Of a stretch of DNA of 64,000 nt, positions 1 through 8,721 are shown piece after piece; the stretch's first letter is position 1; the number at the start of each line of letters is the position of its first letter. Source of the DNA: Phenylobacterium sp. (GTDB taxonomy: Bacteria; Pseudomonadota; Alphaproteobacteria; Caulobacterales; Caulobacteraceae). A program made the position numbers and the translations under genes. The notes beneath the pieces are model-generated. The model was not told the DNA's origin. It made no database searches and saw only the letters and a program-made list of their open reading frames with translations. Location: the NCBI RefSeq assembly GCF_004297125.1, contig NZ_SCVD01000023.1, forward strand, positions 1-64,000, given 5' to 3'.

Positions 1-1
1 C

Positions 2-463
2 GCGCTGGTGAAGGCGTTCCACACCATCTCGCGCTCGGTGCGCCAGACCGTGGCGCTGGAGGCCAGGCTGGCGCGCCAGCAGGCGCTGGACGCCCGCGAG
101 GCCGAGCGGGTCGCGGCGGCGACGCCGCCCCGCAAACCCAGCGGCGTTGAGCTGTCGCGCCGGATCGACACCGTGCGCGACGCGGTCACCCGGGTGATCT
201 GGCACGAGACCGAGACGGACGACACCATCGCCTGGCTGGAAGAGATGATGGACGAGGCGATCGCCGAGGGCTGCCTGCGCGACGACTTCTGCGCCGAGCC
301 GCTGGACGACCACATCGCCCGCCTCTGCCAGGAGATGGGCCTGTCCGAGGAAGCCGCCCAGAACTGGCGCGACCTGCCGGACCCGTTCGACCTGTCGGAT
401 GAGGCGCAGGTTCCGCCCCCCGACCCCGGGGCCCCGGAACCCCAGCCCCCAAGCTCCGCCTGA
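2..463 (+). CDS. Hypothetical protein, probably cut by the left window edge
   Basis: The frame is open to the window edge and a GTG at position 8 is the first possible start in view, so the true start may lie outside. About 151 residues are visible: a basic, helical N-terminal third rich in Ala and Arg, an acidic middle (many Asp/Glu around visible residues 65-125) and a Pro-rich tail. There is no signal peptide, membrane segment or motif I recognise. GC-rich third codon positions support real coding. No function can be assigned. Confidence 0.7.
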   Translation, partial: ALVKAFHTISRSVRQTVALEARLARQQALDAREAERVAAATPPRKPSGVELSRRIDTVRDAVTRVIWHETETDDTIAWLEEMMDEAIAEGCLRDDFCAEPLDDHIARLCQEMGLSEEAAQNWRDLPDPFDLSDEAQVPPPDPGAPEPQPPSSA

Positions 464-512
464 CCAGGGACGTCGACGCGACGCCCCCGGCGCGTCAGCG
501 CCCAAAGGATTC

Positions 513-585
513 ACCGCAGAATGCGCAGAAGGCGCAGAGGCGGCGTGCCTGCTGCGCGTTCCGCGTCATTCTGCGTTTTCTGCGG
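513..585. repeat. Imperfect palindromic element of GCAGAA/CGCAGAG type
   Basis: A left arm (513-540, beginning ACCGCAGAATGCGCAGAAGG) is imperfectly complementary to a right arm (548-585, ending CTGCGTTTTCTGCGGT). The arms are built from short units of the form ACCGCAGAA and CGCAGA. It lies in the gap between the first gene and the amidohydrolase. Similar CGCAGAG-type palindromes occur as dispersed repeats in many bacterial genomes; only one copy is visible here, so the repeat status is inferred from its form. Confidence 0.5.
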
Positions 586-677
586 TTCCAATGACAGCGC
601 CTGCGGCGCGCACAGCCGGACGGTTGCGGCTCGTCACGGCGCCGCTATCGTCGGCGCCGGTGCTCGAGGGGGATTCC

Positions 678-2318
678 ATGCGGCGTTCGATCTGGCGGTT
701 CTGCGGCGCGGGCCTCGCGGCCGCGACGATCGGCATGGGCGCGCCGAGCCTGGCCCAGACGGTCGCGCCGGCGCCCGTCGCGACCGCGACTAAGCCCGCC
801 ATGCACCCCGCGCCGGCCCGGCGCGCCAACGAGGGCTTCGGGCCCTACCGCAAGCTGGTGATCCGGGGCGTCACCCTGATCGACGGCACGGGCGCGCCGC
901 CGCGCGGTCCCGTCGACATCGTCATCGAGAACGACAAGATCACCGACGTGCTGCAGGCCGGCTGGCCGGGCATGCCGCTGAAGGCCGACCGGGCGCCGCG
1001 CGACGCCGACCACGAGATCGACGCCACCGGCATGTACGCCCTGCCGGGCTTCGTCGACATGCACACCCATGGCGGCGACCCGGTGAAATCCCCCGACCTG
1101 GAATACGCCTACAAGCTGTGGCTGGCCCACGGCGTGACGACCGTGCGCGGCGTCAGCCTGGCGCCCCAGGAGCTGGCGAGCTCCGAGAAGGCCCGCAGCG
1201 CCCGGGGCGAGATCGTCGCGCCGCGCATCTTCAACTACCAGACGATGGGCCAGGGCTGGAGCGGCGGCCGCATCGACGGGCCGGCCAAGGCGCGGGCCTG
1301 GGTCCAGTGGGCGGCGAAGAACAACATCGACGGCATCAAGTTCTTCGGCTGGAACGACGAGACGCCCGAGGTGATGACCGCGGCCATCGACGAGGCCAGG
1401 AAGCTGGGCCTGGGCACGGTGGCCCACATCTCCCAGCCCGGGGTCGCGGGCCTGAACGCCCGGCAGTTCGGCGAGGCGGGCCTGGGCACGGTCACCCACT
1501 TCTACGGCCACTTCGAGTCCATGCTGAAGGACGGCCGGCTGCAGAAGTACCCGGCCGACTACAACTTCTACGACGAGGCCAAGCGCTTCGGCGAGGCCGC
1601 CGAGATCTGGGACGAGGTGGAGCCGGGCTCGGAGGCCTGGGTCGACTACCTGAAGGCGCAGGAGGCGGCCCACGTCGACTTCGACCCGACCATGACCATC
1701 TACGCCGCGTCGCGCGACCTGATGCGGGCCAGGAACGCCGACTGGCACGCCGTCTACACCCTGCCCACGCTGAACGACTACTTCGTCTCCACCCGCGACA
1801 ATCACGGCAGCTATTTCTACGACTGGACCACCGGCAACGAGGTGGCGTGGCGCAACTTCTACGGCCGCTTCATGCGGCTGGTGAACGACTACAAGAACAT
1901 GGGCGGCCGGGTGTCGACGGGCTCGGACAGCGGCTTCATCTGGAAGCTGTACGGCTTCGGCTACATCGAGGAGCTGGAGCTGCTGCAGGAGGCGGGCTTC
2001 ACCCCGCTGGAGGTGATCCAGGCCGCCACCAGCAACGGCGCCCGCACCCTGGCCGATCCCAGGGGCCAGCCGCCCAGCTTCGGCATCGTGCGGCCGGGGA
2101 TGAGCGCCGACCTGGTGATCACGCCCGAGAACCCGCTGGCCAACTTCAAGACCCTGTACGGCACGGGCCACCAGCGGCTGAACGCCGACAACAGGATCGA
2201 GACCGTCGGCGGCGTGAAGTGGACCGTCACCCGCGGGGTCGCCTACGACGCGCGGGCGTTGCTGGCGGACGTCAAGGCCATGGTCGACCGGCAGAAGGCC
2301 GAGCGCGCCGGGAAATAG
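678..2318 (+). CDS. Secreted amidohydrolase-superfamily protein
   Basis: The protein is 546 aa starting at the ATG at 678. The reading frame is open further upstream, but this start gives a clean signal peptide (basic MRR, hydrophobic stretch, cleavage near SLAQ at residues 24-27), and the upstream part holds the palindromic repeat. Residues 60-90 form the N-terminal composite domain of imidazolonepropionase-like hydrolases. The metal-binding HxH is H129 and H131 in GFVDMHTH; later His residues (AHIS, THFYGH) and an Asp in TGSDSG complete the usual site. Substrate unknown; it should act in the periplasm on a cyclic amide, dipeptide or similar compound. Confidence 0.85.
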   Translation: MRRSIWRFCGAGLAAATIGMGAPSLAQTVAPAPVATATKPAMHPAPARRANEGFGPYRKLVIRGVTLIDGTGAPPRGPVDIVIENDKITDVLQAGWPGMPLKADRAPRDADHEIDATGMYALPGFVDMHTHGGDPVKSPDLEYAYKLWLAHGVTTVRGVSLAPQELASSEKARSARGEIVAPRIFNYQTMGQGWSGGRIDGPAKARAWVQWAAKNNIDGIKFFGWNDETPEVMTAAIDEARKLGLGTVAHISQPGVAGLNARQFGEAGLGTVTHFYGHFESMLKDGRLQKYPADYNFYDEAKRFGEAAEIWDEVEPGSEAWVDYLKAQEAAHVDFDPTMTIYAASRDLMRARNADWHAVYTLPTLNDYFVSTRDNHGSYFYDWTTGNEVAWRNFYGRFMRLVNDYKNMGGRVSTGSDSGFIWKLYGFGYIEELELLQEAGFTPLEVIQAATSNGARTLADPRGQPPSFGIVRPGMSADLVITPENPLANFKTLYGTGHQRLNADNRIETVGGVKWTVTRGVAYDARALLADVKAMVDRQKAERAGK

Positions 2319-2440
2319 GGGCGCTCTGCAAATCCGCCGAACTCACCCGCAAACACGCTGATTTCTCACAAGGCGCATGTCGCATATCCATCCTGTCGAA
2401 CGTCCTTGGGGCGTAGATCGCTCTCGAGGAGACCAGGACA

Positions 2441-2605
2441 ATGACCGCGACCACCCCCGACATCATCGACGGCGCCTTCCGCGTGGTGGCCACCACCGAA
2501 CTGCCGCACCGGCGCTCCCCCAACCGCCAGCGCGCGGCCGTCCGGATCGTGCTGTGGAACGTCGCGTTCATGGCCGCCGTCGTCGCGCTGCCGATCCTGT
2601 TCTAA
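2441..2605 (+). CDS. Small single-pass membrane protein
   Basis: This is a 54-codon reading frame preceded by a ribosome site (CGAGGAGAC, about 12 nt before ATG). The N-terminal 30 residues are polar, with an RRSPNRQR basic patch, followed by one hydrophobic segment that runs to the C-terminus (about residues 35-54). It sits alone between the amidohydrolase and pgsA. I do not recognise the family; the topology suggests a tail-anchored inner-membrane peptide. Confidence 0.55.
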   Translation: MTATTPDIIDGAFRVVATTELPHRRSPNRQRAAVRIVLWNVAFMAAVVALPILF

Positions 2606-2696
2606 GCGGCGCGCGTTCGCCGAATCCCGGCGCCCTTCCGCAAGCGAAGCAGTTAAGGTTGGAACGAAGCTTAAGCCTTGGACGCTCGTTCCCCGT

Positions 2697-3332
2697 ATGA
2701 AGTCCCTCCCGAACATCCTCACCGGATCGCGCCTCGTCATGGCGCTCTTCATGTTCGTGGCGTTCGCCGCCGCGGCGGGCGCCGTGCCCTACTTCTCCAA
2801 CCGCCTCGAGCCGGACGCCCAGTTCGCCCTGCAGCGGTGGGCGGTCTACGCCTTCGTGGTGGCGGCGGTGACCGACTTCTTCGACGGCTGGCTGGCCCGC
2901 AAGCTCCACGCCGAGAGCGTCTGGGGCGCGATCCTGGACCCGATCGGCGACAAGGTGCTGGTCTGCGGCGCCATCCTGGGCCTGATGTCGCTCGGGCCCC
3001 AGCCGATGGTCGTGCTGCCCGCCGGCCTGATCCTCTTCCGCGAGTTCACGGTCAGCGCGCTGCGCGAGGTGGGCGCCGGCAAGGGCGTGAAGCTGCCGGT
3101 CACCCTGCTCGCCAAGTGGAAGACCACCCTGCAGCTCACGGCGCTGGCCATGGAGCTGATCGTGGCCGCCTGGGGGGCGTTCAGCCTCCCGGACGGCACC
3201 GCCTTCCGCGCGGGCTTCGAAGTCGCCGCTCACGGCCTGTTCTGGCTTGCCGCCCTGGTGACCCTGATCACCGGCGTCCAATACTGGGAGCAGACCCGAA
3301 AGGCCCTCGCCGATCAGCCCAGCGCCCCGTAG
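2697..3332 (+). CDS. pgsA: CDP-diacylglycerol--glycerol-3-phosphate 3-phosphatidyltransferase
   Basis: Integral membrane enzyme that makes phosphatidylglycerol phosphate from CDP-diacylglycerol and glycerol-3-phosphate, the committed step to phosphatidylglycerol and cardiolipin. The 211-aa protein has the full CDP-alcohol phosphotransferase signature D-x2-DG-x2-AR-x8-G-x3-D-x3-D, at D60, D63, G64, A67, R68, G77, D81 and D85. Several hydrophobic segments flank it. The N-terminal SLPNILTGSRL is typical of PgsA. The end overlaps the convergent serine hydrolase by 19 bp. Confidence 0.93.
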   Translation: MKSLPNILTGSRLVMALFMFVAFAAAAGAVPYFSNRLEPDAQFALQRWAVYAFVVAAVTDFFDGWLARKLHAESVWGAILDPIGDKVLVCGAILGLMSLGPQPMVVLPAGLILFREFTVSALREVGAGKGVKLPVTLLAKWKTTLQLTALAMELIVAAWGAFSLPDGTAFRAGFEVAAHGLFWLAALVTLITGVQYWEQTRKALADQPSAP

Positions 3333-4591
3333 GCGTCCCTCCAGAAGTCCTTGTGGACCGGCGGCGGATCGGGGCTGTCGAACACCCGCTGCGTCAGCAG
3401 GATCGCCGACAGCCCCTTGGCCGGGTCGTTGAACCACGATGTCCCGAAGCCGCCGTCCCAGCCATAGGCGCCGGGCTGCACGCCGCTTGGGCTGGTCGCG
3501 ACCTGGACGCCGAGGCCCAGGCCCCAGCCGCGGCCGGCGCCCAGGATCATCTCGCCGTCCTTCATCTGCTCAGGCGTCAGGCGATTGGCGGTCATCGCCT
3601 TCAGCGACGCGTCCGACAGCAGCCGCGTCCCGTCCGGAGCCAGGCCGGTGAACATGAACTTCGCGAACGCCCCATAGTCATCCGCGGTCGAGACGAGACC
3701 GCTGTCGCCCGCCGGGAAGCTGGGCGCCTTCAGGAACATGTCGTTGTAGGGCTCGAACGGGACCAGCCTGCCGTCCTGGTTCATATACCCGGTGATCAGC
3801 CGGTCCTTCTTCTCGGGTGGGCAGTGGAAGGCGGTGTCCTTCATGCCCAGCGGCCCCAGGATCCGCTCCTGGAAGAACGCCTCCAGCGGCCGGCCCGACG
3901 CGCGGGCGACCAGCACCCCCAGGAGGTTGGAGCCGGCGGTGTAGAGCCAGCGCTCACCCGGCTGGGCCTGCAGGGGCAGGGCGCCCATGGCCTTCATCCA
4001 GCTGTCCGGCGAGTAGGGCGCCGCGGGATTGGGCATGCCGAAGCCCGGGAGCTCGGCGCTCGCCTTTACGAACGGCGCCTCGGGGTTGAAGTCGATGCCC
4101 CAGCCCAGGCGGAAGCTCAGCACGTCCTCGAGGGTGATCGGCCGCGCGGCGGGTACGGTGTCGTCCAGGGGGCCATCCATCCGCCTCAGCACCCGGCGGT
4201 TGGCCAGCTCGGGCGCCAGCCGGTCGATCGGCTCGTCCAGCTTCAGCTTGCCGTCCTCGATCAGCATCATCGCCGCCACCGAGGTGATCGGCTTGGTCAT
4301 TGAGGCCAGGCGGAAGATGGTGTCGCGGTGGACCGGCGGCTTGCTCTCCAGGGTCATGGCTCCCACCGGCCAGATGTGGGTCTGGCCCCCGCGGGCGACG
4401 AGCGCCACGAGGCCGGGCGGCTGGCCCTTGGCCACATTGGCCTTCAGGTCGGCCTCCAGCTTGGCGAGCCCGGTATCGCTGAATCCCACCTTGCGTGCCT
4501 CCGGTAGTTTGCGCCCGCACGCGGCGAGGCCCGCCACGGCGACCGTGCCCGCCAGGGCGTGGCGGCGGCTCATCCAGGCGAACTCGGACAT
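3314..4591 (-). CDS. Serine hydrolase, class C beta-lactamase/esterase-like lipoprotein
   Basis: The protein is 425 aa. A GAGGAG ribosome site lies 7 nt before the ATG at 4591. The N-terminus has a twin-arginine-like SRRHAL followed by a hydrophobic stretch and a lipobox-like LAAC (C25), so export and lipidation are likely. The catalytic SxxK is S97-M-T-K100, and the family Tyr is probably in WLYTAGSN. This family (EstB/beta-lactamase class C/PBP4*) covers esterases, D-aminopeptidases and lactamases; antibiotic hydrolysis cannot be inferred from sequence. The C-terminus overlaps the end of pgsA on the other strand. Confidence 0.85.
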   Translation of the reverse strand: MSEFAWMSRRHALAGTVAVAGLAACGRKLPEARKVGFSDTGLAKLEADLKANVAKGQPPGLVALVARGGQTHIWPVGAMTLESKPPVHRDTIFRLASMTKPITSVAAMMLIEDGKLKLDEPIDRLAPELANRRVLRRMDGPLDDTVPAARPITLEDVLSFRLGWGIDFNPEAPFVKASAELPGFGMPNPAAPYSPDSWMKAMGALPLQAQPGERWLYTAGSNLLGVLVARASGRPLEAFFQERILGPLGMKDTAFHCPPEKKDRLITGYMNQDGRLVPFEPYNDMFLKAPSFPAGDSGLVSTADDYGAFAKFMFTGLAPDGTRLLSDASLKAMTANRLTPEQMKDGEMILGAGRGWGLGLGVQVATSPSGVQPGAYGWDGGFGTSWFNDPAKGLSAILLTQRVFDSPDPPPVHKDFWRDAYGALG

Positions 4592-4652
4592 GTCGGGCTC
4601 CTCGTGCTGCCACCCAAGGACGGACGAAGCTGCGCGGCCCCGACAAACCCTG

Positions 4653-6023
4653 TCAGCACTCCGCCAGATTCACCGCGAGGCCGCCCAGCGACGTCTCTTT
4701 GTAGATATGGCTCATGTCCTCGCCCGTGCGCTTCATGGTGGCGATGACCTTGTCCAGGCTGACCGAATGCTGGCCGTCGCCCAGCATGGCCAGTCGGGCG
4801 GCGTCGATGGCCTTCACCGCGCCCATGGCGTTGCGCTCGATGCAGGGGATCTGCACCAGACCGCCGATCGGGTCGCAGGTGAGGCCCAGGTTGTGCTCCA
4901 TGGCGATCTCGGCGGCGTTCTCGATCTGGGCGTTGGAGGCGCCCAGCGCCGCGGCCAGCCCGGCCGCCGCCATCGAGCAGGCCACGCCCACCTCGCCCTG
5001 GCAGCCGACCTCCGCCCCCGAGATCGAGGCGTTGGTCTTGTAGAGCGCGCCGATCGCCGCCGCGGTCAGCAGGAAGGTGTGCCGTCCCGCCGGCGTGCCC
5101 TGGTGGAAACGGTCGTAATAGCGCAGCACCGCCGGCAGCAGGCCCGCCGCGCCATTGGTGGGCGCCGTCACGACCTTGCCGCCGGCGGCATTCTCCTCGT
5201 TTACGGCCAGAGCCCACAGGTTCACCCAGTCCAGCGCCGCCAGCGGATCGGCAAGCCGCTTGTCGGCGTCCTCGACCAGGCTGCGCCAGATGCCGTGCGC
5301 GCGACGGGTCACCTTCAGCGCGCCCGGCAGCACGCCCGGCGTGCGCATTCCGCGCTCGATGCAGGCGTACATGGCCCCGATGATCTCATCGAGCCCGGTG
5401 ACGATCTCGTCCTCGGAGCGCAGGACCAGCTCGTTGGCGGTCATCAGCCCGGCGATGGAGAGGCCGGCCGCGTCAGCCTGGGCCAGCAGCTCCGCGCCGC
5501 TCTCGAAGGGATGGGGCGCCGGCAGAGCGCGCTCGGGCGCGGTGTTCTGGCCGAACTCGTCCTCGTCGCGCACGAAGCCGCCCCCGACCGAGAAGTAGAT
5601 CCGGCTGCCCAGCGCCTGGCCGGCCGCGTCGAAGGCGGTGAACTTCATGGCGTTGGGATGCTGGGGCAGGCGGGTGCGGCCCTCCCACAGCAGGTCGCGC
5701 GCCTCGTCGAAGGCGATCTCTCGACGGCCCCCCAGCCTCAGGCGGTTGGCTTCGCGCACCTCGGCGATCACCGTGTCGGCGGCATCGGGGTCCAGGGTGC
5801 GGGGCTCGAATCCCGCCAGCCCCAGGATCACCGCCCGGTCCGTGGCGTGTCCGCGCCCGGTCAGGGCCAGCGACGCATAGAGCGTGGTCTCCACGCGGCC
5901 CACGCGTTCCACGTCCGTCCCCAGCCAGGCCAGGAACCGCCCCGCGGCTGTCATCGGCCCCATGGTGTGCGAACTGGAGGGGCCGACGCCCAGCTTGAAG
6001 AGGTCGAAGACGCTGACGTTCAT
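4653..6023 (-). CDS. sdaA: L-serine dehydratase (L-serine ammonia-lyase), iron-sulfur type
   Basis: Deaminates L-serine to pyruvate and ammonia in the cytoplasm using a [4Fe-4S] cluster. The 456-aa length and N-terminal [12 protein letters not shown] match single-chain type 2 enzymes. Cluster Cys residues are visible as C341, C383 and C394, and the chain ends in Cys (C456), the residue that in characterised type 2 enzymes reaches into the active site as fourth ligand. An FNR/FixK-type palindrome is centred 61 bp upstream of the ATG, which would suit activation from about -41.5 with a 20-nt leader; the cluster is oxygen-sensitive, so such control is reasonable. Confidence 0.93.
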   Translation of the reverse strand: MNVSVFDLFKLGVGPSSSHTMGPMTAAGRFLAWLGTDVERVGRVETTLYASLALTGRGHATDRAVILGLAGFEPRTLDPDAADTVIAEVREANRLRLGGRREIAFDEARDLLWEGRTRLPQHPNAMKFTAFDAAGQALGSRIYFSVGGGFVRDEDEFGQNTAPERALPAPHPFESGAELLAQADAAGLSIAGLMTANELVLRSEDEIVTGLDEIIGAMYACIERGMRTPGVLPGALKVTRRAHGIWRSLVEDADKRLADPLAALDWVNLWALAVNEENAAGGKVVTAPTNGAAGLLPAVLRYYDRFHQGTPAGRHTFLLTAAAIGALYKTNASISGAEVGCQGEVGVACSMAAAGLAAALGASNAQIENAAEIAMEHNLGLTCDPIGGLVQIPCIERNAMGAVKAIDAARLAMLGDGQHSVSLDKVIATMKRTGEDMSHIYKETSLGGLAVNLAEC

Positions 6024-6077
6024 CCTGGGGCTCTAGCCCGCGCGGCCAGCCGGCTCAACCGGGCCCGTCCGCCGTTT

Positions 6078-6091
6078 TTGATTCAGATCAA
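6078..6091. promoter_or_regulatory. Perfect FNR/FixK-family binding site
   Basis: The sequence TTGATTCAGATCAA matches the TTGAT-N4-ATCAA consensus of the CRP/FNR superfamily (FNR, FixK, Anr) at all ten fixed positions. It lies between the divergent sdaA and the 61-aa gene. Its centre (6084.5) is 61.5 bp from the sdaA start and 42.5 bp from the ATG at 6127, so it could activate either. The regulator itself is not in the window. Confidence 0.7.
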
Positions 6092-6126
6092 ACGCCGGCT
6101 CGGCGAAATGGTGCGTTTCGCCACAC

Positions 6127-6312
6127 ATGCTGCATCAGTACCTGGTTATTCTGCGGGAGGCTGACGGGACGTCTGCGACCGTCCCGCTCGTCTGCTCGCC
6201 TATCGAGGTGATGGGCCGCGCCAGGGCCCTGCTGGATGCGAGCGGCGCCCAGACGGCCGAGGTGCTGCAGGGGGTCGACCACCTCTATACCCTCGCCGCC
6301 TCCGACATCTGA
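6127..6312 (+). CDS. Small hypothetical protein, 61 aa
   Basis: Short protein beginning LHQYLVILREADG after the initiator Met, a beta-alpha pattern with no membrane segment. No ribosome site is visible; instead a perfect inverted repeat (GGCGAAA, 7-nt spacer, TTTCGCC at 6102-6122) ends 4 nt before the ATG, and an FNR/FixK box is centred 42.5 bp upstream. If the box acts at the usual -41.5, the transcript would begin at or next to the ATG, i.e. leaderless. Family not recognised. It may belong to the microaerobic response. Confidence 0.6.
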   Translation: MLHQYLVILREADGTSATVPLVCSPIEVMGRARALLDASGAQTAEVLQGVDHLYTLAASDI

Positions 6313-6362
6313 CCCGCCGGCGCCCTCTTATGGTACGGTGAGGCGGATCGAGGGCGGGGCCC

Positions 6363-7214
6363 ATGGCCGACACATCACACGTCCTTGCCGACCAACATTC
6401 CGGTGCGCCCGCCGACCGGACCGTCGGCTCGGTCATCGTGTTCTTCGTCCTCACCGTTCTGCTCACCACGCCGTTCTGGGTTCTCGGCGCCGTGCTCGAG
6501 GTGGAGATCCTTCCCGGCCTGCCGATCGCCGCGCTCGCCGTCGTCTGCCCGGCGACGGCGGCTTTCATCCTCACCTGGCGAGCCCACGGGCTCCCGGCCG
6601 GAGGAAGGTTCCTGGCGGGCGCCTTCGACGTCCGGCGGATCCGCCCGAAGGTCTGGTGGCTGGCGCTCGTGCTGCTCTCGCCCTGTGTGATGATCGCGAT
6701 GTTTCTGGCGATGCGCCTCGGCGGCTCCTCCATTCCCGATCCCCAGTTCGCGCCGGCTTCGGCGGCGGCGCTCTTCGTGTTGTTCCTCGTCGCCGCGCTG
6801 GCGGAAGAACTGGGATGGTCCGGCTTCGCCATCGGCCCGCTGCAGGCGCGCTGGGGCGCACTTCCGGGCGCCCTCATCGTGGGGGTCGTGTGGGCGATCT
6901 GGCACTACCCGGCCCTTGCCCAGGCCCACCGCGCCGTGGCCTGGATCGGCTGGTGGACACTGGCGACGGTGGCCACGCGGGTGATCATCATCTGGCTGTT
7001 CAACAACACCGGGCGCAGCGTATTCGGCGTGGCCGTCTTCCACGCCATGACCAATCTCGGCTGGCAGCTCTACCCGGTCCACGGCTCGTGGTTCGACCCG
7101 CGCATCAATGCGTTGATCCTGGCCGCGGTGGCGCTGGCCGTCGTCCTGGTGTGGGGCCCCGCGACGCTCAGCTCATCGCGGGCGCGCTCGGGGGCGGCTC
7201 GGGCAGGGGGATGA
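6363..7214 (+). CDS. CPBP-family intramembrane metalloprotease (CAAX protease-like)
   Basis: Polytopic membrane protein of 283 aa with about eight hydrophobic segments. The family motifs are present: EE at residues 148-149 (LAEELGW), H181 in WAIWH and H228/N231 in VFHAMTN, which together form the glutamate/histidine metal site of the Rce1/CPBP group. Bacterial members are linked to bacteriocin immunity, peptide maturation or signalling, but no partner peptide gene is nearby, so the substrate is unknown. The 3' end overlaps the convergent pirin gene by 47 bp. Confidence 0.85.
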   Translation: MADTSHVLADQHSGAPADRTVGSVIVFFVLTVLLTTPFWVLGAVLEVEILPGLPIAALAVVCPATAAFILTWRAHGLPAGGRFLAGAFDVRRIRPKVWWLALVLLSPCVMIAMFLAMRLGGSSIPDPQFAPASAAALFVLFLVAALAEELGWSGFAIGPLQARWGALPGALIVGVVWAIWHYPALAQAHRAVAWIGWWTLATVATRVIIIWLFNNTGRSVFGVAVFHAMTNLGWQLYPVHGSWFDPRINALILAAVALAVVLVWGPATLSSSRARSGAARAGG

Positions 7215-8058
7215 ACTCGTCGTGGTCGGCGTCGGGCAGTTTCATCCGGCCGGCGCGCCAGTCGGCCTTGGCCTGCTCGAGGCGCTCCTTTGACGAGGAG
7301 ACGAAGTTCCATTCGATGAAGCGTGGTCCCACCGGCTCACCGCCCAGGAGCATGACGATGGCGTCGGTCACGGCCGTGAACAGCGCCGGCTGCCCGGGCT
7401 GGAACACGATCATCTGGCCGGGCTGGAACTCGCGGCCGTCCACTTCGACCACACCCTGCGCCACATAGGCCGCGCGTTCGGGATACTCGGCTGGGAGCTC
7501 GGCCTTGGCGCCGGCGTCAAGCCGCCAATGGACGTAGAACATCGGCGAGTGGGTCTTCACCTTCGCCTCGGCGCCGAACGCCTTGCCGGCGATCAGCCGC
7601 GCCCACATGCCCCCGCCCTCGTAGGTCGGCAGGTCGTCCGGGCCGTGGTTTGCGAAGCTGGGGTCGGTCTCCTCCAGCTCGGTGGGCAGGGCCACCCAGG
7701 CCTGGATGCCGTGCATCTTGCCGCCCTGGGCGCGCAGGGTCTCGAAGCGCTCTGAGTGGGTGATGCCCCTGCCGGCGGTCATCCAGTTCACCTCGCCTGG
7801 ATTGATCTCCTGGATCGCGCCGACGCTGTCGCGGTGGGTGATGTGGCCGTCGAACAGGTAGGTCACCGTCGACAGGCCAATGTGCGGGTGGGGCCGAACG
7901 TCGACGTTGCGGCCGAAGCCGGCCTGGAACTCAACCGGCCCCATGTGGTCGAAGAACACGAACGGCCCGACCATCCGCCGCTTGGCGAAGGGCAACACTC
8001 GGCCGACCTCGAAGCCGCCGAGGTCCTTCCGGCGCTGGTCGATGACGAGTTCGATCAT
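7168..8058 (-). CDS. Pirin-family cupin protein
   Basis: The protein is 296 aa with two cupin domains. The N-terminal metal motif is clear (PHPHIGLSTVTYLFDG, then the Glu in IQEINPG and the His in GRGITHSE), as in YhhW-type quercetin 2,3-dioxygenases. The end FIEWNFVSSSKERL is characteristic of bacterial pirins. It follows the Lrp-type gene by 23 nt on the same strand and is probably co-transcribed. A dioxygenase or redox-sensing role is possible; the substrate is unknown. Confidence 0.88.
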   Translation of the reverse strand: MIELVIDQRRKDLGGFEVGRVLPFAKRRMVGPFVFFDHMGPVEFQAGFGRNVDVRPHPHIGLSTVTYLFDGHITHRDSVGAIQEINPGEVNWMTAGRGITHSERFETLRAQGGKMHGIQAWVALPTELEETDPSFANHGPDDLPTYEGGGMWARLIAGKAFGAEAKVKTHSPMFYVHWRLDAGAKAELPAEYPERAAYVAQGVVEVDGREFQPGQMIVFQPGQPALFTAVTDAIVMLLGGEPVGPRFIEWNFVSSSKERLEQAKADWRAGRMKLPDADHDEFIPLPEPPPSAPAMS

Positions 8059-8081
8059 GGAAGGCCTCCTGTGGTGGAGAC

Positions 8082-8582
8082 CTAGCTTTGCGCACTCACA
8101 TAGGGGCTGACCAGACCCAGCGGCGCAGCGGTGGTGTTCTTGACGGAGCGGATGACGATCCGGCTCTCGATGTTCGAAACCAGGCCGAGGCTCAGGATCT
8201 TGTCGCGCAGGAAGTCGTCGAAGGCGTGCATGTCGCGCGTGACGATCCGCAGCTCATAGTCCGCCGAGCCGGTCACGGTGGCGCACTGCACCACCTCGGC
8301 CAGCTTGGTGATGGCGGTCTCGAAGGCGTCGAGGTTGTCCTTGGTCGGCAGTGAGAGCTTGACGGTGCAATAGACCTCGAAGCCCAGGCCCAGCTTGTCG
8401 CGGTCCAGGATGGTCACGCGGCGCTGGATCACGCCGGCGTCCTCCAGCCGCTTGATGCGCCGCCAGCAGGGGCTTGAGGACAATCCGACGCGGTCGGCGA
8501 TCTCGGCGACGGACAGCCCGGCGTCGTGCTGGATCAGATCCAGGATCTTGGCATCGACGGCGTCGAGGACCTCAGACAACAT
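8082..8582 (-). CDS. Lrp/AsnC-family transcriptional regulator
   Basis: A 166-aa protein: N-terminal winged HTH (about residues 6-55, LSVAEIADRVGLSSSPCWRRIKRLEDAGVI) followed by a RAM ligand-binding domain. The frame opens at 8609, but the ATG at 8582 is preceded by a strong AGGAGGAA ribosome site, so I use it. It is divergent from the indolepyruvate:ferredoxin oxidoreductase gene across about 140 bp, the layout of a local regulator, plausibly sensing an amino acid or aromatic 2-oxoacid. Confidence 0.92.
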   Translation of the reverse strand: MLSEVLDAVDAKILDLIQHDAGLSVAEIADRVGLSSSPCWRRIKRLEDAGVIQRRVTILDRDKLGLGFEVYCTVKLSLPTKDNLDAFETAITKLAEVVQCATVTGSADYELRIVTRDMHAFDDFLRDKILSLGLVSNIESRIVIRSVKNTTAAPLGLVSPYVSAQS

Positions 8583-8721
8583 TTCCTCCTGTAATTGGCA
8601 CGAGAGCATATTGTTCTTGCCCCAGAACCACCGTGGCGGGGCATGCTTTTGGCAAGCAATTGCGGCGCACTTATATGATCGTGCAATCCGTTAGGGGAGG
8701 CCCGAAAGGAAAAAAATTGCG

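Noticed and set aside
645..2171. A 508-residue open frame antisense to the amidohydrolase gene
   Set aside because: Same GC shadow effect; no start signal or domain; the sense strand has a signal peptide and metal motif.
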